In this document: one piece after another, positions 1 through 6,644 of the stretch | How the letters are laid out: every line of letters starts with the position of its first letter | How positions within the stretch are numbered: the first letter of the stretch is position 1 | Position numbers and translations under genes: made by a program | DNA from: Acidimicrobiales bacterium | Lineage (GTDB): Bacteria; Actinomycetota; Acidimicrobiia; Acidimicrobiales; SHLQ01 | Direction of reading: 5' to 3' | NCBI GenBank assembly: GCA_013002375.1 | Contig: JABDJW010000340.1 | Span: 1-10,974, forward strand | DNA: 10,974 nucleotides | The notes under the pieces: model-generated | What the model saw: the letters and a program-made list of their open reading frames with translations, nothing else | Told to the model about the DNA's origin: nothing | The model's database searches: none

Positions 1-755
1 GTGTGCGCCTGCGCGTCGCGTTGTCGGCGCTGACCATGGCGGAGTACTTCCGCGATGTCGAGCGGCAGGACGTGCTGCTGTTCATCGACAACATCTTCCG
101 CTTCGTGCAGGCCGGCTCCGAGGTCTCGACCCTTTTGGGCCGTATGCCGTCGGCGGTGGGCTACCAGCCGACGCTGGCCGACGAGATGGGCGAGCTCCAG
201 GAGCGAATCACCTCGACCCGAGGCAAGTCGATCACGTCGCTGCAGGCCGTGTACGTGCCGGCCGACGACTACACCGACCCGGCTCCGTTCACCTCGTTCA
301 CCCACTTCGACGGCACGACCGAGCTGAGCCGTGACATCGCGGCGCTCGGCATCTACCCGGCGGTTGACCCGCTGGCGTCGACGTCGACGATCCTCCAACC
401 CGAGGTCGTGGGCGATCGCCACTACAACACCGCCCGCCGGGTCCAGGAAGTTCTGCAGCGTTACAAGGAGCTGCAGGACATCATCGCCATCCTCGGCCTC
501 GACGAACTGTCCGAAGAGGACCGCGTCACCGTCGATCGGGCCCGGAAGGTGCAGCGCTTCTTGTCGCAGCCGATGTTCGTGGCCGAGATCTTCACCGGCC
601 AGCCCGGTGTGTTCACCCCGCTCGAAGACACGATCTCGTCGTTCGAGGCGCTGCTCGACGGTGAACTCGACAATGTGCCCGAGCAGGCCTTCTACATGGT
701 CGGTGGTATCGACGAAGTGCAGCAGAAGGCCGCGCAGCTCAAGGCCGACGCATGA
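1..755 (+). CDS. atpD: ATP synthase F1 subunit beta, C-terminal part (5' end outside window)
   Basis: Catalytic beta subunit of the F1 sector of the F1Fo ATP synthase, which makes ATP from ADP and phosphate at the cytoplasmic face of the membrane. The reading frame is already open at the left edge; the GTG at position 3 is an internal Val-type codon, not the start, because the translation joins the family in mid-domain at RVALSALTMAEYFRD. About 250 of the usual 470 or so residues are present, so the P-loop lies outside the window. Visible landmarks are the Walker B strand (DVLLFIDN, near residue 23 of the fragment), the conserved segment LLGRMPSAVGYQPTLADEMG, the sequence GIYPAVDPL, and DELSEED at 501-521, the loop that contacts the gamma and epsilon subunits. 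The C-terminus EQAFYMVGGIDEVQQKA is typical. The stop TGA overlaps the atpC start as ATGA (752-755), which suggests translational coupling. No frameshift or missing conserved block is seen. Confidence 0.98.
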   Translation, partial: VRLRVALSALTMAEYFRDVERQDVLLFIDNIFRFVQAGSEVSTLLGRMPSAVGYQPTLADEMGELQERITSTRGKSITSLQAVYVPADDYTDPAPFTSFTHFDGTTELSRDIAALGIYPAVDPLASTSTILQPEVVGDRHYNTARRVQEVLQRYKELQDIIAILGLDELSEEDRVTVDRARKVQRFLSQPMFVAEIFTGQPGVFTPLEDTISSFEALLDGELDNVPEQAFYMVGGIDEVQQKAAQLKADA

Positions 756-1159
756 CCCTTCAGGTCGAAGTCGTCTCGCCGGAGACCATCACCTATTCCG
801 GTGAGGCCGACACGGTGGTGTGCCGCACGGTTGGTGGGGGTGATCTCGCCTTCCAGACCGGCCATGTTCCCATGATCGGCGTGTTGCAGATCTGGGAAGC
901 CAAGGTTGTCGGCGCCGACGGTACCGACGTCTTCGCCGTGCATCAAGGCTTCGTGCAGTGCGCGAATGGCAAGGTCACGATCTTGTCGGACGTCTCCGAG
1001 CAGCAGGAACACATCGACGTGCCGCGGGCGCAGGCCGCCCTCGAGCGGGCCAACCAGGCCCTCGCCGCCAACGCCGATGATGAGGACGCCGTGGCCGCCA
1101 AGCGGCGAGCCGAAGTGCGGCTCAGCGTCGCCTCGGGCGGCACCGCCTCCGGCCACTAG
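752..1159 (+). CDS. atpC: ATP synthase F1 subunit epsilon
   Basis: Epsilon subunit of the F1 central stalk, which couples proton-driven rotation to catalysis and in many bacteria inhibits ATP hydrolysis. The 135-residue product is normal length for the family. It opens with the standard beta-sandwich start (LQVEVVSPETITYSGEADTVV) and includes the characteristic stretch GDLAFQTGHVPMIGVLQ, then FAVHQGFVQCANGKVTILSD. The C-terminal part (about residues 90-125) is an Ala-, Glu- and Arg-rich helical hairpin as expected, and a short low-complexity tail follows. The ATG overlaps the atpD stop by four bases, so it is almost certainly translated by coupling with atpD. It is the last ATP synthase gene here, and 96 bases separate it from the next gene. 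The family is secure. Whether the C-terminal hairpin is inhibitory cannot be judged from sequence alone. Confidence 0.96.
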   Translation: MTLQVEVVSPETITYSGEADTVVCRTVGGGDLAFQTGHVPMIGVLQIWEAKVVGADGTDVFAVHQGFVQCANGKVTILSDVSEQQEHIDVPRAQAALERANQALAANADDEDAVAAKRRAEVRLSVASGGTASGH

Positions 1160-1255
1160 CCCGCGCCATCCGCGTCGCACCGCCATCTTTGTCGCACTGC
1201 GGCCTGGGCGCTTCGGCCTATTGCCAGCCGCGTCAGCCACCGCCAAGGTTGAAAG

Positions 1256-2083
1256 ATGCACAAGGTCGAGTTCGTCCCCGAACACGCGGTGCCGGCTTCG
1301 CCGGTTCGCGGCCGGGTGCAGCTGGCGGCGCGCTTCGCCAAGTGGTCGGTAACTTCGGCCAAGCGGCGCTGGTTCGACTTCACCGCCAACGCCCTGAAGG
1401 GCGAGTTCCAGCTGCTGAGCCGCACCCTTGACGACCTGCGCAATGATGATCTGGTGCAGTGCAACCTGTGCGGCTGGACCGGTGCCGGGTTCTATCCGAA
1501 CACGGGTGCCGGTTTCCATGAACCACGCACGACGTGCCCCGGTTGCCTTTCCCAGGATCGCTACCGCACCTTGCTCGAGGTGCTGCGCTCACAGACCACG
1601 ATGCTCGCGGGCACCGACCGAGTGGTCGAGGTTGCGCCGTGTGCGGAATTCCAGGAACTCCTACGTACCTACGACATCGACTACGCCAGCTTCGATCTGC
1701 TCCGCCCCGAGGCCATGGAGCAGGGCGACATCACCGCGATGCGCTTTGCCGACGGGAGCGTCGATTGGTTCCTCTGCTACCACGTGCTCGAGCACATTCC
1801 GGACGACCAGCTGGCGCTGAAGGAGATCCACCGGGTGCTCAAGCCTGCCGGAACCGCCGTGCTGCAGGTGCCGTACGATTTCGTGAACCCGACCCGCGAG
1901 TTCGGTTTCGCCGACCCTCGCGATGTCCACCACGTGCGCCTGTACGGAACGGACTTCGCCGACATCGTCACCGCGGCCGGCTTCGACGTGCGACGTATCG
2001 AACCGGCCGACTGCTTCAGTGCCGACGATCGGGCCCGCTTCGGCTTCCACCCCGACCCCATCTACTTCGCGACCAAGCGCTAG
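1256..2083 (+). CDS. SAM-dependent methyltransferase with Cys4 zinc-knuckle insert
   Basis: Predicted class I S-adenosylmethionine-dependent methyltransferase (Methyltransf_11-like), 275 residues; substrate unknown. A roughly 60-residue N-terminal region precedes a putative metal site, CNLC (69-72) and CPGC (94-97), followed by the Arg-containing DRYRTLL. The Rossmann part starts at VVEVAPCAEF (123-132), a degenerate motif I that lacks the usual GxGxG. It continues with FDLL (146-149), GDITAMRFADGSVDWFLCYHVLEHIPDD (157-184) and the post-motif helix HRVLKPAGTAVLQVPYDF (192-209), which is very typical. Cys-knuckle proteins with this motif I variant form a widespread bacterial group that is often annotated only as methyltransferase or, in some genomes, placed with glycosyltransferases. 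The start is the ATG with AAGG seven bases upstream. It follows atpC on the same strand but 96 bases away, so co-transcription with the ATP synthase operon is uncertain. Confidence 0.88.
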   Translation: MHKVEFVPEHAVPASPVRGRVQLAARFAKWSVTSAKRRWFDFTANALKGEFQLLSRTLDDLRNDDLVQCNLCGWTGAGFYPNTGAGFHEPRTTCPGCLSQDRYRTLLEVLRSQTTMLAGTDRVVEVAPCAEFQELLRTYDIDYASFDLLRPEAMEQGDITAMRFADGSVDWFLCYHVLEHIPDDQLALKEIHRVLKPAGTAVLQVPYDFVNPTREFGFADPRDVHHVRLYGTDFADIVTAAGFDVRRIEPADCFSADDRARFGFHPDPIYFATKR

Positions 2084-2298
2084 CGCCCCAACGATCTGGC
2101 CGAACGGCGTCGCCCATTGCAGGGTGGTCCCACGTAGTTGCGACAATTCGGTGGGACGCCGCGATGTCTGGTGCTGGGCGGTACAACGGGTGGTTGGTGA
2201 AGCCGACCTGGGCCCGGCCGGACGCTCCGGTGCTGTCGGGCTGGACGCTGCGCTATTGCCTGACCGTGCTCATGGCCGAGTGGGCCTGGTGAGCGGGG
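2084..2298. other. Convergent intergenic region without a recognised gene
   Basis: This 215-base gap separates the methyltransferase (+) from the PPK2 gene (-), which point at each other, so transcription must end here from both sides. It holds an inverted repeat, GTCCCAC at 2127-2133 and GTGGGAC at 2151-2157, with a 17-base loop and no T-run after it. A second weak inverted repeat, GAGCG (2291-2295) and CGCTC (2303-2307), lies over the end of the PPK2 gene. A 42-codon plus-strand reading frame (2164-2292) encodes a Trp-rich peptide, MSGAGRYNGWLVKPTW onward. It has no homologue that I recognise and only a weak GTGGGA upstream, so I do not call it a gene. Nothing else is seen. Confidence 0.6.
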
Positions 2299-3108
2299 CT
2301 AGCGCTCGAGCACGACCACGCCGGTCACGTCTTCCTCGGCCTCGGGATAGGCCATGTCGAGACCCTCGAGCGTGTCGACCATGATCTGATGCACCACCCG
2401 GTTGCGGAACCACTTGCGGTCGGCCGGCACGACGTACCACGGCGCGTCGGCGGTGCTGGTGCGCTCCATCATCTCGGTGAACGCAGCCTGGTAGTCATCC
2501 CACTTCTTGCGTTCCTCGAGATCGCCGAGGCGGAACTTCCACAGCTTCTCCGGGTTGTCGAGGCGATCCTGCAGGCGCTCGGCCTGTTCCTGCTTCGACA
2601 GGTGCAGGTAGAGCTTGACGATCGTGGTTCCTTCGTCGACCAGCAATTGCTCGAAGTTGCGGATGTGCTCGTACCGGCGCCGCCAGCGGTCCTCGGGCAC
2701 CAGCCCGTGCACCCGCACGACCAGGACATCTTCATAGTGCGACCGGTTGAAGACCGAGATCATGCCTGAGCCCGGTGTGTGCGGGTGCACCCGCCAGAGG
2801 TAATCGTGGGCCAGTTCTGCTTCGGTCGGCTTCCCGAACGGCGTGACGACGACGCCCTGAGGATTCAGCGGTCCGAACACCGACCGGATCGTGCTGTCCT
2901 TCCCGCCGGTGTCGGTCGCCTGCAACACAACCAGCACCTTGTGCTTCTCCTCGGCGTACAGCACCTCCTGGAGTTCATCGAGACGCTTGCTGAGGATTTC
3001 GGTCTCGTCCTTGGCATCGTCTTTGACGAGGTCGTCATCGCCTCGGGTGTCCCAGGACGAAAGATCGACGGTGCTGTCGGGTTGAACGCGGTACGGCGAA
3101 ATGTCCAT
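2299..3108 (-). CDS. PPK2-family polyphosphate:nucleotide phosphotransferase
   Basis: Predicted cytoplasmic polyphosphate kinase 2 that moves phosphate between inorganic polyphosphate and nucleoside mono- or diphosphates. The 269-residue product is the size of single-domain PPK2 enzymes. It shows a Walker A loop, ATDTGGKDSTI (64-74, Lys70), then NPQGVVVTPFGKPTEAELAHDYLWRVH (82-108), the Walker B region FNRSHYEDVLVVRVH (120-134), and the Arg/Lys-rich lid RLDNPEKLWKFRLGDLEERKKWDDY (182-206). The C-terminal WYVVPADRKWFRNRVV is also typical. The DTGGKD and NPQGV features resemble the group that includes the class III enzymes able to use AMP and ADP; the exact class is inference. The start is the ATG at 3106-3108, where the family homology begins; the open frame further upstream is antisense to the next gene. 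The Shine-Dalgarno sequence is poor. It is probably the last gene of a glpX operon, with 40 bases after the sulfotransferase-like gene. Confidence 0.93.
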   Translation of the reverse strand: MDISPYRVQPDSTVDLSSWDTRGDDDLVKDDAKDETEILSKRLDELQEVLYAEEKHKVLVVLQATDTGGKDSTIRSVFGPLNPQGVVVTPFGKPTEAELAHDYLWRVHPHTPGSGMISVFNRSHYEDVLVVRVHGLVPEDRWRRRYEHIRNFEQLLVDEGTTIVKLYLHLSKQEQAERLQDRLDNPEKLWKFRLGDLEERKKWDDYQAAFTEMMERTSTADAPWYVVPADRKWFRNRVVHQIMVDTLEGLDMAYPEAEEDVTGVVVLER

Positions 3109-3148
3109 TGCCGACAACGGTAGTGGCCGGTCGACGAGCAGAAGGCGA

Positions 3149-3946
3149 CTACGCCGGGAGCTCGTGTTGATAGCCGAACCGCTCGAAGTCCTCCTGATAA
3201 ATGCGATCGACCTGCGCCAGCAGGTCATCGTCGTAGAACGTCGGGAAGCGTTGCACGGTTCGGTTGGCGTCGCGCCCCGTTTCGAGCACGGTGCGACCCA
3301 GGAACTCGGTGCTGGCGAGATACGCGTGATCGTGCTTGGTGCGTCGCAAGCGCTCGTACGTCGCACCGTCGGTCGGCGCAAGATCGAGCGACGCCTCGAT
3401 GGCTCGTAGCGCCTCGGGTCCATCCTCGACCCGGTACGGGTGGCTGACCGGCTGCAGCGTGTCGAGCAAGGTGCGCTGGAGGTAACCATGTTCGTCGCAT
3501 CCGGCCACCGGCACGAGCGCCTCCATGGCGTCGAGGTACTGCGCAAAAGAGTATCCGGCGTCGATGTCCTGTCCGAGGAACGCAGCGATCGGGCCGCGGG
3601 GCCGAGCCTGGCGCAGCGAGTGCAGGTAGGCGCTCACCGCCCGGGGGTACGGATGGCGCGTGAAGCGTACGATGGCGACCGGTTCGCCGTCGATGACCTC
3701 CTGCACCCGCTGTTTGTGCCACGGTGCCGGGTAGACGACGTCGACCCGGATGCGGTGGGCCCAGACGAAATCGGTCTCGACCGGGTTGTGGTGCAGAAAC
3801 CACTTGACCGCGAAACTGCTGCCGGCCCGACCGGCCATCACCAGCACGATCGGGGCGTCGCGAAACACCATGGGGATCGTGCCGTACACGCCATAATGCT
3901 CGGCCAGGTAGCGGCCGTCGCGCCGCATGGCGTCGGCGAGGGTCAT
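3149..3946 (-). CDS. Sulfotransferase-like protein (PAPS-dependent family)
   Basis: Predicted sulfotransferase-fold enzyme, 265 residues, that would transfer a sulfuryl group from 3'-phosphoadenosine-5'-phosphosulfate to an unknown acceptor. Two elements support the fold. One is a P-loop-like 5'-phosphosulfate-binding turn after the first strand, IVLVMAGRAGSSFAVKWFLHHN (33-54). The other is the 3'-phosphate-binding strand and helix VRFTRHPYPRAVSAYLHSL (93-111), with Arg97 and Ser105 in the expected places. The C-terminus IYQEDFERFGYQ (249-260) is the usual end of the Sulfotransfer_2/3 group. No signal peptide or membrane segment is seen. The P-loop reads GRAGSS rather than the common KTGTTS, so the donor should be tested and not assumed. 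The start is the ATG at 3944-3946, 28 bases after the glpX stop, which suggests co-transcription. No sugar, lipid or antibiotic biosynthesis genes nearby hint at the acceptor. Confidence 0.8.
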   Translation of the reverse strand: MTLADAMRRDGRYLAEHYGVYGTIPMVFRDAPIVLVMAGRAGSSFAVKWFLHHNPVETDFVWAHRIRVDVVYPAPWHKQRVQEVIDGEPVAIVRFTRHPYPRAVSAYLHSLRQARPRGPIAAFLGQDIDAGYSFAQYLDAMEALVPVAGCDEHGYLQRTLLDTLQPVSHPYRVEDGPEALRAIEASLDLAPTDGATYERLRRTKHDHAYLASTEFLGRTVLETGRDANRTVQRFPTFYDDDLLAQVDRIYQEDFERFGYQHELPA

Positions 3947-3974
3947 CCGCTTGGCTTGATCAGGGCTCGGGTGG

Positions 3975-4964
3975 TCAGTACTTGATCGCCGCGAACTCGC
4001 CCAGCTTGTCGAGGCGGTGATAGGCGTTGACCAGGCGCACGGTGCCCGACTTCGAGCGCATCACCAGCGACTGGGTCTGGCAGCCGCTGGCGTCGTAGTG
4101 CACGCCCTTCACCAGATCGCCGTCGGTGATTCCGGTGGCCGCGAAGAAGCAGTTGTCCGATGCCACCAACCGGTCGAGGGTGAGCACTTCGTCGAGGTCG
4201 TAGCCCTGCTCGATCGCCTCGTTTCGTTCATGTTCGTTGCGAGGCCACAGCTTGCCCTGGTGCTCGCCGCCCATCGCCTTCAGCGCTGCCGCGGAGATGA
4301 CCCCCTCGGGGGTGCCGCCGACGCCGAACAAGATGTCGGCGCCCGAGTCGGGCCAGGCGGTGCTGATGGCTCCGGCGACGTCGCCATCGGGGATGAGCCG
4401 GATGCGCGCCCCGGCCTTGCGGACCTCATCGATGAGCCCGTCGTGGCGATCCCGGTCGAGGATGACGGCGGTCAGGTCGCGTACCGCTTCGCCCTTGGCT
4501 TCGGCCAGGCGGTTCAGGTTCTCGGTCGGCGACTCCGCGATGTCGACCACGCCGACGCCGGCCGGTCCGGTGGCGATCTTCTCCATGTACACGCAGGGCC
4601 CGGGGTTGAACATCGAGCCGCGGTCAGCGACGGCGATGACGGCCAGGGCGTTGCCGCGGCCCAACGCGGTGAGCGTGGTGCCGTCGATCGGGTCGACCGC
4701 AATGTCGGTGTGGGGCGGCTCGCCGTTGCCGATGAGTTCGCCGTTGTACAGCATGGGCGCTTCGTCCTTCTCGCCCTCGCCGATGACCACGATGCCGTCC
4801 ATCGACACCGACGCCAAGACCTCGCGCATGGCGTCGACCGCCGCGCCGTCGGCCCCCTCCTTGTCGCCTCGGCCCATCCATCGGGATGCGGCCATGGCAG
4901 CGGCTTCGGTGACCCGAACGAGTTCGAGGGCCAGGTTGCGATCGGGGGTCTGTTCTGTACTCAT
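3975..4964 (-). CDS. glpX: Class II fructose-1,6-bisphosphatase (GlpX)
   Basis: Metal-dependent phosphatase that converts fructose 1,6-bisphosphate to fructose 6-phosphate, a committed step of gluconeogenesis; some homologues also act on sedoheptulose 1,7-bisphosphate. The 329-residue protein is of usual GlpX length. Visible motifs are GRGDKEGADGAAVDAM (31-46), VVIGEGEKDEAPMLYNGE (59-76), the metal-binding DPIDGTT (91-97), IPDGDVAGAI (191-200) and GVGGTPEGV (214-222), covering the conserved acidic metal ligands. The start is the ATG at 4962-4964, where family similarity begins, preceded by GGAA at a suitable distance. The frame stays open upstream, but that part is antisense to the next gene and unlike any GlpX. 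It heads a likely operon with the sulfotransferase-like and PPK2 genes. The 96-base region it shares with the divergent gene carries a candidate promoter and an inverted repeat. Confidence 0.96.
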   Translation of the reverse strand: MSTEQTPDRNLALELVRVTEAAAMAASRWMGRGDKEGADGAAVDAMREVLASVSMDGIVVIGEGEKDEAPMLYNGELIGNGEPPHTDIAVDPIDGTTLTALGRGNALAVIAVADRGSMFNPGPCVYMEKIATGPAGVGVVDIAESPTENLNRLAEAKGEAVRDLTAVILDRDRHDGLIDEVRKAGARIRLIPDGDVAGAISTAWPDSGADILFGVGGTPEGVISAAALKAMGGEHQGKLWPRNEHERNEAIEQGYDLDEVLTLDRLVASDNCFFAATGITDGDLVKGVHYDASGCQTQSLVMRSKSGTVRLVNAYHRLDKLGEFAAIKY

Positions 4965-4984
4965 CGTTTCCAAGGGTACCCATA

Positions 4985-5011
4985 CGCCGGCCCCGGGGGT
5001 AAAGACCGGCG
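4985..5011. repeat. Inverted repeat CGCCGG-N15-CCGGCG between divergent genes
   Basis: A perfect 6-base inverted repeat (4985-4990 and 5006-5011) lies in the 96-base region between glpX (-) and the zinc-ribbon gene (+). The position would suit an operator acting on either promoter. Arms this GC-rich can arise by chance in such a genome, so the functional claim is weak. Confidence 0.3.
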
Positions 5012-5023
5012 CCCCCTGAGGTA

Positions 5024-5054
5024 GTGACGGTCGAGACTGATCAGGCCGTAGGGT
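5024..5054 (+). promoter_or_regulatory. Candidate leaderless promoter of the zinc-ribbon gene
   Basis: TAGGGT at 5049-5054 fits the actinobacterial -10 pattern TANNNT and is followed by exactly six bases before the ATG at 5061. Transcription would therefore start on or next to the A of ATG. GTGACG at 5024-5029 is a possible -35 with a 19-base spacer, longer than ideal. The same bases include AGGG (5050-5053), which could instead act as a Shine-Dalgarno seven bases from the ATG, so the two readings compete. Confidence 0.4.
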
Positions 5055-5060
5055 TGGGTG

Positions 5061-5885
5061 ATGGAAAACCTCTGGTGTTTTCAATGCGGCCGAAAGTACG
5101 GCACCCACGTGGACACCTGTCGGGAATGCGGCGTCGAACTGGTCGACGACGAGCCGATGTCGCCGACCGAAGTCGGCGACGAATCCGATCCGCAACTGGC
5201 CTACGAACTGCATCCCTGGTCCTTCGAGGCCCGGCGCATGCTCGATCAGATCTGCACCTCCGAGGGCCTTGATCATGCGTGGCAGGGCGCGTCGCTGATC
5301 GTGCGCGAAGCCGACGAAGAGCTCGCCGACAGGCTCGTCGAGCAGGTCGAGCGTTCCGCGCTGCCCACCCTCGATCCCGAACTCGAACACGTCGTCTACG
5401 AGATGGATGGCTGGGGCGCCGCAATGCAGGCCGAACTCTCTCGGCGCATCGGCTTCGTCGGCATCCCCCACGAATTCGACAAGGCCGGCGATCTCGTCGT
5501 GCACGACGAGGACGAGGAGGAGGTCGACGGCATCGTCGACGTCATGAGCTCCCCCGATTTCGTGCTCGACGATGGCGATGACGAAGGGGCGATCGAGCTC
5601 GACGGTCTGGGCACGAACGAACTCCTGACCCGCGTGTTCGTGAGCTGTCAGAAGCTGGCCCGCAACCCGCTCGACAACATGGCCATCATCTCCTTCATCG
5701 ACGACGCCGGCACGATCGAAGCCATCCGCACGCCGTTCGGGCTCGACCGTGAGGCGTGGCAGCCGGTCGTGGAGCGAATCACCCTGCTGCGCATGATGTA
5801 CGAAGGCGAAGTGGCTGATCTCGACGACGATGAAGCCCGGGAGACCGCCGGCGCGATCCGCGATTCACTGCATCAGATGATCTGA
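5061..5885 (+). CDS. Zinc-ribbon protein with two tandem homologous domains, unknown function
   Basis: Not recognised as a named family. The 274-residue product has an N-terminal zinc-ribbon, CFQC (6-9) and CREC (20-23). Two similar segments follow, at about 47-100 and 111-163. Both run YE(L/M)-x2-W, a Leu-rich helix, G(L/I)-x-H, (L/I)(V/I)V and then a DEE-rich helix, so they look like an internal duplication. The pattern recalls the small ferredoxin-like domains of DUF2007-type putative signal-transducing proteins, but that is inference. A very acidic linker (about 149-182) leads to a helical C-terminal domain, LLTRVFVSCQKLARNPLDNM onward. No membrane segment or signal peptide is seen, so it is probably cytoplasmic. 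The ATG at 5061 is preferred; a GTG codon directly before it (5058) is an alternative. It is divergent from glpX, and the J-domain gene starts 44 bases downstream. Confidence 0.85.
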   Translation: MENLWCFQCGRKYGTHVDTCRECGVELVDDEPMSPTEVGDESDPQLAYELHPWSFEARRMLDQICTSEGLDHAWQGASLIVREADEELADRLVEQVERSALPTLDPELEHVVYEMDGWGAAMQAELSRRIGFVGIPHEFDKAGDLVVHDEDEEEVDGIVDVMSSPDFVLDDGDDEGAIELDGLGTNELLTRVFVSCQKLARNPLDNMAIISFIDDAGTIEAIRTPFGLDREAWQPVVERITLLRMMYEGEVADLDDDEARETAGAIRDSLHQMI

Positions 5886-5893
5886 CGTACGGC

Positions 5894-5923
5894 TTCAGAT
5901 AGCCGCGAGCGAACCGGTACGAT
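5894..5923 (+). promoter_or_regulatory. Candidate leaderless promoter of the J-domain gene
   Basis: TTCAGA at 5894-5899 (possible -35), an 18-base spacer, and TACGAT at 5918-5923 (-10, fits TANNNT) sit in the 44-base gap before the J-domain gene. Six bases separate the -10 from the ATG at 5930, and there is no convincing Shine-Dalgarno. This is what a leaderless transcript would need, and it implies the gene can be transcribed independently of its upstream neighbour. Confidence 0.5.
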
Positions 5924-5929
5924 GAAGTG

Positions 5930-6625
5930 ATGATTCTGGCCGAACTCGAGTTCTTTCACTCGAGGCCGATGGCCCCCACCCGCCGGCTGGCCCTGGGGCG
6001 ATGCGATCTCCCTGCCGACCCCGCACCCGGTGAGGCCGGCGTGCTTCTGGCTGGCGTCGCGGCCCGGTTCGGCGGCCAAATTCACCCGCAGCTGTTCGAC
6101 GAGATGCTCGAATTGGCCGATGACCTGGCCGTCGGTCGCCGAGTGACCCAGCCCCGACTGCGCCACCGTCTCCAGCAGGATCGGGTGGGCCTCGATTGCA
6201 GCCGCCATCGCCTGCGGCGGGTCGAATCGCGACTGGTCTACGATCTCGAAACCGAGCAAGGCACCGCCGAACAGCACATTCTGGGTGCGCTCTATGCCGC
6301 GGCCCAGCTGCCTCGTGAGGCCCGTCGATCGGTCTTCGGCTACATCGGCATGGGACTCAAGTGGCGCGGCCGGATTGGCCCGAGCCTGATCGCCCATCTC
6401 GCGGGCGGCGAGCTGCTCAGCCTGTCCGCTCAGGCCGATCCGCACGCTTGGGCGCTCGAGACCCTGGGTTTCGGGGCCGAGATCACACCACCCGAGCGGG
6501 CGGCGGTCAAGAAGCAGTTCCGCCTGTTGATGCGGGCCGCCCACCCCGACCATGGAGCGGCCGACGATGGCGCCGCGCAGCGAATCGCCGAGCTGTCCGA
6601 AGCACGACGCATCCTGATGGCCTAG
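5930..6625 (+). CDS. C-terminal J-domain (DnaJ-like) protein
   Basis: Protein of 231 residues with a J-domain at the very C-terminus and an N-terminal region of about 165 residues that I do not recognise. The J-domain reads WALETLGFGAEITPPERAAVKKQFRLLMRAAHPDHG and ends with helix III, RIAELSEARRIL. It contains the catalytic HPD tripeptide at 205-207 (codons 6542-6550), which in the family stimulates Hsp70/DnaK ATPase. It has no Gly/Phe region or zinc-finger domain, so it is a class C type co-chaperone and not DnaJ itself. The N-terminal part is Arg- and Leu-rich, probably helical, without signal peptide or membrane helices. It may be the client- or partner-specific part. The start is the ATG at 5930; GTG at 5927 is possible. 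The alpha/beta hydrolase follows 19 bases after the stop and is probably co-transcribed. Confidence 0.85.
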   Translation: MILAELEFFHSRPMAPTRRLALGRCDLPADPAPGEAGVLLAGVAARFGGQIHPQLFDEMLELADDLAVGRRVTQPRLRHRLQQDRVGLDCSRHRLRRVESRLVYDLETEQGTAEQHILGALYAAAQLPREARRSVFGYIGMGLKWRGRIGPSLIAHLAGGELLSLSAQADPHAWALETLGFGAEITPPERAAVKKQFRLLMRAAHPDHGAADDGAAQRIAELSEARRILMA

Positions 6626-6632
6626 CCCGCCC

Positions 6633-6637
6633 GGAGG
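6633..6637 (+). promoter_or_regulatory. Strong Shine-Dalgarno GGAGG
   Basis: GGAGG seven bases before the ATG at 6645. It is the only textbook ribosome-binding site in the window and fixes the start of the alpha/beta hydrolase gene. Its presence inside the likely J-domain/hydrolase operon contrasts with the apparently leaderless start of the J-domain gene. Confidence 0.75.
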
Positions 6638-6644
6638 ACGATCC

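Noticed and set aside
692..1519. 275-codon minus-strand frame across atpC and the methyltransferase start
   Set aside because: It is antisense to atpC, which is unmistakable, and the product has no recognisable domain.
2077..2086. Palindrome GCGCTAGCGC at the methyltransferase stop
   Set aside because: It has no loop, so it cannot form a terminator hairpin, and ten-base GC palindromes are expected by chance here.
1534..2292. 252-codon plus-strand frame overlapping the methyltransferase
   Set aside because: It is an out-of-frame shadow of the methyltransferase, Arg- and Pro-rich. Only its last 42 codons lie outside that gene and they are discussed separately.
3109..3546. N-terminal extension of the PPK2 gene by 146 codons
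   Set aside because: It overlaps the sulfotransferase-like gene in another frame on the same strand and shows no PPK2 similarity. The family begins at the ATG at 3108.
4965..5504. N-terminal extension of glpX by 180 codons
   Set aside because: The open frame continues, but GlpX homology starts at the ATG at 4964, and the upstream part is antisense to the zinc-ribbon gene.
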